64,000 bases of DNA from Kribbella soli. Its GTDB lineage: Bacteria; Actinomycetota; Actinomycetes; Propionibacteriales; Kribbellaceae. Position numbers and translations under genes: made by a program. This document shows, piece by piece, positions 59,078-64,000 of the stretch. The notes beneath the pieces are model-generated. The model worked only from the letters and a program-made list of their open reading frames with translations. It had not been told where the DNA came from and did not search any database. Position 1 is the first letter of the stretch. Each line of letters begins with the position of its first letter. The stretch lies in the NCBI RefSeq assembly GCF_004331345.1, contig NZ_SJJZ01000003.1, positions 558,001-622,000 on the forward strand, given 5' to 3'.

Positions 59078-60384
59078 TGGCGAAGGTGATTGTCGTGGGG
59101 GCCGGTCTGGCCGGTCTCGCGAGTGCTGTGCGGCTGGCCAAGCTCGGCCACGAAGTGACCATCTGCGAACGCAACGAGCACCTGGGTGGCGCGCTCGGCC
59201 GGGTGGAGGCGGACGGGTTCACCTGGGACGCCGGAGCCGCCAGTACGACGCTGCCGGCCGCGCTGCGCGACCTGTTCCGCAAGAGCGGCCGTCCGATCGA
59301 CAGCCTGGTGCAGCTGGACCCGGTGTCCGAGCCACGTCGCCACATGTTCGCTGACGGCTCCGTGCTCGACCTGCCCGTCAGCGACCGCGGCGCACAGGAA
59401 GAAGCGTGGACCGACCTGGCAGGTGACTCTGTGGCCGCTCAGTGGACCGCCCTGGTCGACGCGTACGGCGACACCTGGCAGATCCTCCGCAAGACGTCAC
59501 TGGAGCCACCGCTCGAGGACAAGCTGCCGATCAAGACCATCCGTGCCCTCAAGCCGTGGCAGTCGCTGGAGAAGGTCGCACAGCGCGAGCTGACCGACGA
59601 CCGCGCCCGTGCAGTACTACGGCACTTCGCAGCCCAAGGCGGATCGGACGCCAGCCTCACACCGGGGTACGTCGGCGTCTGGTCCTACCTGGAGCGCACC
59701 TTCGGCCGCTGGACGATCGCAGGTGGCTTCGGCGCACTGGCCGACGCCTTGGTACAGCGCGCCAGCGAACGGAAGATCACTGTGCACACCAGCGCCGAGG
59801 TGGTCGCCGTCTCGACGTCAGGTGGTGCAGTGACCGGCGTACGGCTTGCTGACGGTGAGGAACTGCTCGCGGACATCGTCGTGAGCGACGTCGACCCACG
59901 GATCCTCTACGAGTCCTTCGTCGACGACCCGGTCGCCAAGAAGGCCCGCAAGCGGATCCTGTCCACGCACCAGGCGCAGGCGGCGTACGTCGTACATCTC
60001 GGTCTGAAGGACCCGGTGCCGCAGCTGCCGTTCGAGACTGTGCTGCACGGGACGCCGCCCGTAGTCGTCCGCACAGGTGGTACAGCACCCGCCGGGCACC
60101 AGGCCTGGTCCGTGCTGGTCCACGGCTACCCCACTGACGACGTACTGGACCTCTTGGTCGCCCGTGGCCTGCCTGTCCGGGAGAACGTGGTGTCGCGGCA
60201 GACGTCGCCGTCGTGGTGGGCCGGTGTGGCCTGGGAGGGCTACAAGACCGCCCGCCGCCGGGCCACCAACGTGTCACCGGTGAAGGGCCTGTACTGCGTC
60301 GGGGCAGGCGCGCACCCGGGGTCCGGTGTGCCCGCGACCACACTCGGCGCGGCGATCGTGGCGGACGCCATCGGGAAGGCCTGA
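59077..60384 (+). CDS. FAD-dependent phytoene desaturase-like oxidoreductase
   Basis: 435 residues. Dinucleotide-binding start VIVVGAGLAGLASAVRLAKL with GHEVTICERNEHLGG, and C-terminal FAD motif YCVGAGAHPGSGVPATTLGA, as in CrtI-type flavoproteins. Shorter than classical phytoene desaturases and with no carotenoid genes nearby, so the substrate is open. GTG start one base overlapped with the DUF4126 stop. Confidence 0.85.
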   Translation: MAKVIVVGAGLAGLASAVRLAKLGHEVTICERNEHLGGALGRVEADGFTWDAGAASTTLPAALRDLFRKSGRPIDSLVQLDPVSEPRRHMFADGSVLDLPVSDRGAQEEAWTDLAGDSVAAQWTALVDAYGDTWQILRKTSLEPPLEDKLPIKTIRALKPWQSLEKVAQRELTDDRARAVLRHFAAQGGSDASLTPGYVGVWSYLERTFGRWTIAGGFGALADALVQRASERKITVHTSAEVVAVSTSGGAVTGVRLADGEELLADIVVSDVDPRILYESFVDDPVAKKARKRILSTHQAQAAYVVHLGLKDPVPQLPFETVLHGTPPVVVRTGGTAPAGHQAWSVLVHGYPTDDVLDLLVARGLPVRENVVSRQTSPSWWAGVAWEGYKTARRRATNVSPVKGLYCVGAGAHPGSGVPATTLGAAIVADAIGKA

Positions 60385-60385
60385 G

Positions 60386-60398
60386 ACCCCTGTGGGGT
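60386..60398 (+). terminator. Short hairpin after the FAD oxidoreductase gene
   Basis: ACCCC-TGT-GGGGT begins 2 bp after the stop; short stem, no U-run. A TAAGAT -10 element (60416-60421) follows for the next gene. Confidence 0.4.
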
Positions 60399-60415
60399 TG
60401 GACAGGGAAGCCAAC

Positions 60416-60421
60416 TAAGAT
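60416..60421 (+). promoter_or_regulatory. Putative -10 element of the HelD-type gene
   Basis: TAAGAT fits TANNNT and would start transcription near 60428, about 48 bases before the GTG at 60476. No convincing -35 was seen, nor a rifampicin-associated element. Confidence 0.45.
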
Positions 60422-60475
60422 TGGTTGTTCCTGTGTTCTGAGTCGGGGCGGGTCCCGGCCGTAGAGAGGACCTCG

Positions 60476-62701
60476 GTGGATCAATCCCCCACATCGGCCG
60501 ATCACGACACCCATGGCGACCATGACAACGTGGAGCGGGCTGAGCTGGCGGCGGAGCAACAGCATGTCGACCGGGTGTACGGCCGGGTCGAGGAGGCCGC
60601 GCGGTCCGCGTCCCGGATCGCCGTCGAAGGCCACCAGCGCGGCCAGGCGCAGAACGTCGGGCGTGTCCGCGACGAGGAGCAGACCGGTCTGTACGAGCGC
60701 GACGTGCTGGTGTTCGCTGCCGCGCGCCGGATCGCCGAGCTGGACGCCGAGCACGAGGGCCTGGTGTTCGGCCGGCTCGACTCCGACCACGGCGACGACG
60801 AGCCGGCCGCCACGACCGCCGGCGAGCTCGAGAAGCTGTACGTCGGGCGCATCGGTGTCCGCGACGCCGAGTACGAACCGCTGGTGATCGACTGGCGCGC
60901 GCCCGCGGCCGAGCCGTTCTACCGCGCCACCGCGACGGACCGGCAGAAGGTCGTCCGGCGCCGCGTCCTGCGGAACAAGGGGGCGCGGATCGTCGGTCTC
61001 GAAGACGACCTGCTGGCGCCGGAGCGGGCGCCCGAGGACCTGCCGGTGATGGGCGAGGGCGCGCTGATGGCGTCGCTGTCCCGGGCTCGCGGGCACACGA
61101 TGCGCGACATCGTCGCCACGATCCAGGCCGAGCAGGACGAGGCGATCCGGGCGCCGGCCCGTGGCGTCACCGTCATCGGTGGTGGACCGGGCACCGGCAA
61201 GACCGTGGTCGCTCTGCACAGGGCGGCGTACCTGCTCTACAGCGACCGCAGGCGCTTCGAGCGTGGCGGCGTACTGGTCGTCGGACCGTCGGCCGCGTTC
61301 ATGGCCTACATCGAGCGAGTGCTGCCGAGCCTTGGTGAGAACACGGTTTCGCTGCGTGCTGTCGGCGAGCTGGTCGACGGTGTGAAGGCCACTGCGGTCG
61401 ATGACGCCGCCGCGGCTGCGGTGAAGGGTTCGCTGCGGATGCGCGCGGTGCTGTCACGCGCCGCCCGCGACCGGGTGCCGAACGCGCCGACAAACCTGCG
61501 GGTGTTCCTCGGCGGCGCCACCGTCGAGCTCGACGCGAACCAGCTCGACAACGTACGGCGGAACGCGCTGCGCCGCACGGTCCGCAACCGGGCCGCCGCT
61601 GAGGCGCGTAAGGGCTTGATTGCCGCGCTGTGGCAGCGGTTCCCGGAGGATCTGCGCAACGGGCCTCTCGGCGACCGCGAGGCGTTCGGCGACCGCGTCA
61701 CCGACACTCCCGCGTTCCGCACGTTCTTCAGCCAGTGGTGGCCGGTTCTGACCCCCGAAGCGGTACTGCGTTGGCTCGGTGACCCCCGCCGCCTCCAGCG
61801 ATGGGCCCGCAACGACCTGACCCCCGCTGAGGTCGACGCACTCGCCACGGCGATCCGTTCGACCGACGAGTTCACCATTGCCGACGTCGCGTTGCTGGAC
61901 GAGCTGACCCAGTTCCTGGGACGTCCTCCGATCGTGGAGAACACCGACGAGGAGTTCGACTGGCTCGAAGGGCTGTCGGACGGCGTCAACGAAGTACTGA
62001 CCAGCTCCGAGCGTCGGGCCCGGGCCGCGGCCGCACGGGAGGCGGAGGAGCCGGAGGAGTACGCGCACGTGCTGGTGGACGAGGCGCAGGACCTCTCCCC
62101 CATGCAGTGGCGGATGGTCACGCGGCGCGGACCGCAGGCCAGCTGGACGATCGTCGGCGACCCGGCCCAGAGCTCCTGGCCCGACCCGGACGAGGCGCGG
62201 GCCGCGATGGACTCGATGCTGTCGCACCTGCAGCGGCACGCGTTCCGGCTGTCCACCAACTACCGGAACTCGGCCGAGATCTACTCGTTCGCCGGTGAGG
62301 TGATCCGGCAGTCCATCCCGGACGCGGACCTGCCGAACGCGGTCCGCAGTACCGGGGTGGAGCCGGAGCACCGGATCTTCGACGCGGGCAAGGTCTCCGA
62401 GGCGGCAGGGGACGCGGCCGTGGAGCTGCTGCAGCTGGTCGAGGGCACCGTCGGGGTCATCGTGCCGCCGGCGCTCCGCCCGGTCGTCGACCCGGTCCTC
62501 GCCGAGCTGAACGACCCGCGGGTCGTCGCGGTCAGCCCGCTCGACTCCAAGGGCCTCGAGTACGACGCAGTGGTCGTCGTCGAACCGGACCGGATCGTCA
62601 GCGACACCCTGGGCGGCGTACGGGCCCTCTACGTGGTCCTCACCCGCGCCACCCAGCGCCTCATCACCGTCAACAGCACCACCCGCTGGCTGCCTTCCTA
62701 G
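60476..62701 (+). CDS. helD: HelD-type RNA polymerase-associated helicase
   Basis: 741 residues of the HelD family, which removes stalled RNA polymerase from DNA using ATP; some actinobacterial members (HelR) give rifampicin tolerance. N-terminal coiled coil (ELAAEQQHVDRVYGRVEEAA), VIDWRAPAAEPFYRAT, Walker A IGGGPGTGKTVVALHRAAYL at about 235, DEAQDLSPMQWRM, VGDPAQSSWPDPDEAR and SPLDSKGLEYDAVVVVEP motifs are all present. GTG at 60476 has AGAGGA upstream. Its stop codon shares CTAG with the convergent gene. Confidence 0.93.
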   Translation: MDQSPTSADHDTHGDHDNVERAELAAEQQHVDRVYGRVEEAARSASRIAVEGHQRGQAQNVGRVRDEEQTGLYERDVLVFAAARRIAELDAEHEGLVFGRLDSDHGDDEPAATTAGELEKLYVGRIGVRDAEYEPLVIDWRAPAAEPFYRATATDRQKVVRRRVLRNKGARIVGLEDDLLAPERAPEDLPVMGEGALMASLSRARGHTMRDIVATIQAEQDEAIRAPARGVTVIGGGPGTGKTVVALHRAAYLLYSDRRRFERGGVLVVGPSAAFMAYIERVLPSLGENTVSLRAVGELVDGVKATAVDDAAAAAVKGSLRMRAVLSRAARDRVPNAPTNLRVFLGGATVELDANQLDNVRRNALRRTVRNRAAAEARKGLIAALWQRFPEDLRNGPLGDREAFGDRVTDTPAFRTFFSQWWPVLTPEAVLRWLGDPRRLQRWARNDLTPAEVDALATAIRSTDEFTIADVALLDELTQFLGRPPIVENTDEEFDWLEGLSDGVNEVLTSSERRARAAAAREAEEPEEYAHVLVDEAQDLSPMQWRMVTRRGPQASWTIVGDPAQSSWPDPDEARAAMDSMLSHLQRHAFRLSTNYRNSAEIYSFAGEVIRQSIPDADLPNAVRSTGVEPEHRIFDAGKVSEAAGDAAVELLQLVEGTVGVIVPPALRPVVDPVLAELNDPRVVAVSPLDSKGLEYDAVVVVEPDRIVSDTLGGVRALYVVLTRATQRLITVNSTTRWLPS

Positions 62702-63228
62702 GCACGAGGTACGACGTACGACACGAGGTCGGCGTCGTTGGGCGAGAGGTCTGCCCAGCGGGTGGTGAGGTGCAGGATCGCGAGGCCCGTGGTCGGGTAC
62801 TTCTGGGTGAGCTCGACGCGCTCGGGACTGGTTCCGTCCAGGGCGAGTTCGTCGGCGAGCCACGGGATGCCCGGCGCGTGGCCGACGACGACCACGGTGC
62901 GGGCCTCGGCCGGGGCCTCGTGGATGGCGTCCAGGATGCCGTCGGTATCGGCGTTGTAGATGCGCTTGTCGTACCAGACGTCCTTCGCGGCGACGCCGGC
63001 CTCGGCGACGTACTTCCAGGTCTCGCGGGTGCGCTTGGACGGCGAGCACAGGACCAGGTCCGCTTCGATGCCTTGGGCAACGAGATGTCGGCCCGCGGCG
63101 CTCGCGTCGGCGCGGCCGCGGTCGGCCAACGGTCGTTCGAGATCCGGCAGCGTCTCCGGCGGCACCGCCTTGGCGTGCCGGAGCAGGACGAGAGTGCGGT
63201 CGATCAGCAGGTCCGACGGGTCAGCCAT
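62698..63228 (-). CDS. SixA-like histidine phosphatase
   Basis: 176 residues. Phosphoglycerate-mutase fold: LVLLRHAKAVPP at the N-terminus carries the catalytic RH, with LSPSKRTRETW-like region and VVVVGHAPGIPWLADELA near the end. SixA proteins dephosphorylate phosphohistidine proteins. Starts 5 bp after metF in the same direction, and its stop overlaps that of helD. Confidence 0.88.
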   Translation of the reverse strand: MADPSDLLIDRTLVLLRHAKAVPPETLPDLERPLADRGRADASAAGRHLVAQGIEADLVLCSPSKRTRETWKYVAEAGVAAKDVWYDKRIYNADTDGILDAIHEAPAEARTVVVVGHAPGIPWLADELALDGTSPERVELTQKYPTTGLAILHLTTRWADLSPNDADLVSYVVPRA

Positions 63229-63232
63229 TGCG

Positions 63233-64000
63233 TCAGGATACGACGGGGGCCTTGAGGTTGCGGAACACCTGCCGCGTCGCCGTGGATCTGTTCAGCGTGA
63301 TGAAGTGGATGCCGGGCGCGCCGCCGGCCAGCAAACGTTCGCACAACTCGGTCGCGATCTCGACACCGGTCTCGCGCACCGCGGCCGGGTCGTCCTCGAC
63401 GGCGAGTAGCCGGTCGGTGACGGCGGCCGGCAGCGCCATACCGGTGAGGTCGGCCATCCGCTGGATCTGCTTGATGTTCGTGACCGGCATGATGCCCGGC
63501 AGCACCGGGATGTCGCAGCCGAGCTCGGCGGCCCGGTCGACGAGCCGGAAGTAGTCGTCGGCTCCGAAGAACATCTGCGTGATCGCGTAGTCGGCGCCGG
63601 CCTGGGCCTTCGCCGCGAGCACCTGCGCGTCCGCCTCGAGCGAGGCCGCCTCCGGATGCTTGTCCGGGAAGGCAGCGACACCGACGCAGAAGTCGCCGAG
63701 CGAACGGATCAGCTCGACCAGCTCGATGGCGTGGTTGAGGCCCTCGGGGTGCGCGACCCACGGCTGGTTCGGCCCGCCGGGCGGGTCACCGCGGAGCGCC
63801 AGCATGTTGCGGACGCCGGATCCGGCGTACGCGCCGATCACGGAGCGGAGCTCGTCGCGGGAGTGCGCGACGCAGGTCAGGTGCCCGAGCGGCGTCAGCG
63901 ACGTGTCCTGGGCGACCCGCTCGGTCACCCGGATGGTGCCGTCACGCGTCGTCCCGCCGGCGCCGTACGTGATCGAGACGAAGGTCGGCCGCAGCTGCTC
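63233..64000 (-). CDS. metF: Methylenetetrahydrofolate reductase (start outside window)
   Basis: The frame is open at the right edge; 255 residues are visible of about 300. FAD-dependent 5,10-methylene-THF reductase of methionine synthesis. Visible: VSITYGAGGTTRDGTIRVTE, HLTCVAHSRDELRSV, NMLALRGDPPGG, FCVGVAAFPDKHPEA, ITQMFFGADDYFRLVDRA and PVLPGIMPVTN, the full set of later MetF motifs. Likely in operon with the SixA-like gene. Confidence 0.94.
   Translation of the reverse strand, partial: EQLRPTFVSITYGAGGTTRDGTIRVTERVAQDTSLTPLGHLTCVAHSRDELRSVIGAYAGSGVRNMLALRGDPPGGPNQPWVAHPEGLNHAIELVELIRSLGDFCVGVAAFPDKHPEAASLEADAQVLAAKAQAGADYAITQMFFGADDYFRLVDRAAELGCDIPVLPGIMPVTNIKQIQRMADLTGMALPAAVTDRLLAVEDDPAAVRETGVEIATELCERLLAGGAPGIHFITLNRSTATRQVFRNLKAPVVS

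Overview
The window is GC-rich chromosomal DNA from an actinobacterium. The gene order (recQ; dnaE; rluD-lspA-DksA-like; ileS with a T-box; divIVA-yggT-sepF-yggS-pgeF-ftsZ-ftsQ-murC-murG-ftsW-murD-mraY-murF-murE-ftsI-ftsL-rsmH-mraZ; moxR-DUF58-transglutaminase), the absence of ftsA, the many GTG starts with 4-base start/stop overlaps, and families such as DUF3040, SAV_6107-type HEPN and DUF6504 fit a Kribbella/Nocardioides-like member of the Propionibacteriales. The genus is an inference. No rRNA, tRNA, transposase, prophage or CRISPR array was seen.

Layout. 1-4.2 kb: the end of recQ, a RibD/DHFR-fold protein, a LysR regulator divergent from an atypical SDR, and a VOC protein. 4.2-10.4 kb: a leftward run dnaE, a four-helix membrane protein, and a Gln/Pro/Gly-rich DUF3352 protein, closed by a strong terminator. 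10.4-15 kb: an accessory block with a resolvase-like small protein, a GH13 alpha-glucosidase behind a LacI-type operator, and a large ATPase-LuxR regulator. 15-17.8 kb: rluD, lspA, a DksA-like protein with a histone-H1-like tail, and DUF167. 17.8-22.3 kb: ileS under a translational T-box, a striking stop-to-stop inverted repeat, and a MarR/flavoprotein pair with twin operators.

22.4-43.6 kb is the leftward division and cell wall (dcw) supercluster. mraZ, rsmH, ftsL, ftsI, murE, murF, mraY, murD, ftsW, murG, murC, ftsQ and ftsZ are tightly packed, then pgeF, yggS, sepF, yggT and divIVA. Together they make lipid II from UDP-MurNAc, flip and polymerise it, and build and anchor the Z-ring and polar growth scaffold. 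An S41 peptidase and a divergent ArsR-type regulator are inserted between ftsZ and pgeF. mraZ has an overlapping promoter and 10-bp-spaced GTGGA boxes; a second, oppositely oriented array of seven GTGGAG boxes lies upstream of the rightward moxR operon.

44-64 kb is mixed: moxR-DUF58-transglutaminase; GNAT; DUF3040; two methyltransferases, one fused to DUF480/YceH; a cupin; a three-gene leftward unit (DUF6504, HEPN, zinc ribbon) with a perfect actinobacterial LexA box upstream; DM13; YbaK; an AadA-like nucleotidyltransferase; a secreted amidase; DUF4126; a FAD oxidoreductase; a HelD-type RNA polymerase-associated helicase; a SixA-like phosphatase; and the start-truncated metF at the right edge.

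The best leads for something undescribed are the LexA-box HEPN/DUF6504/zinc-ribbon unit and the paired MraZ-type box arrays.
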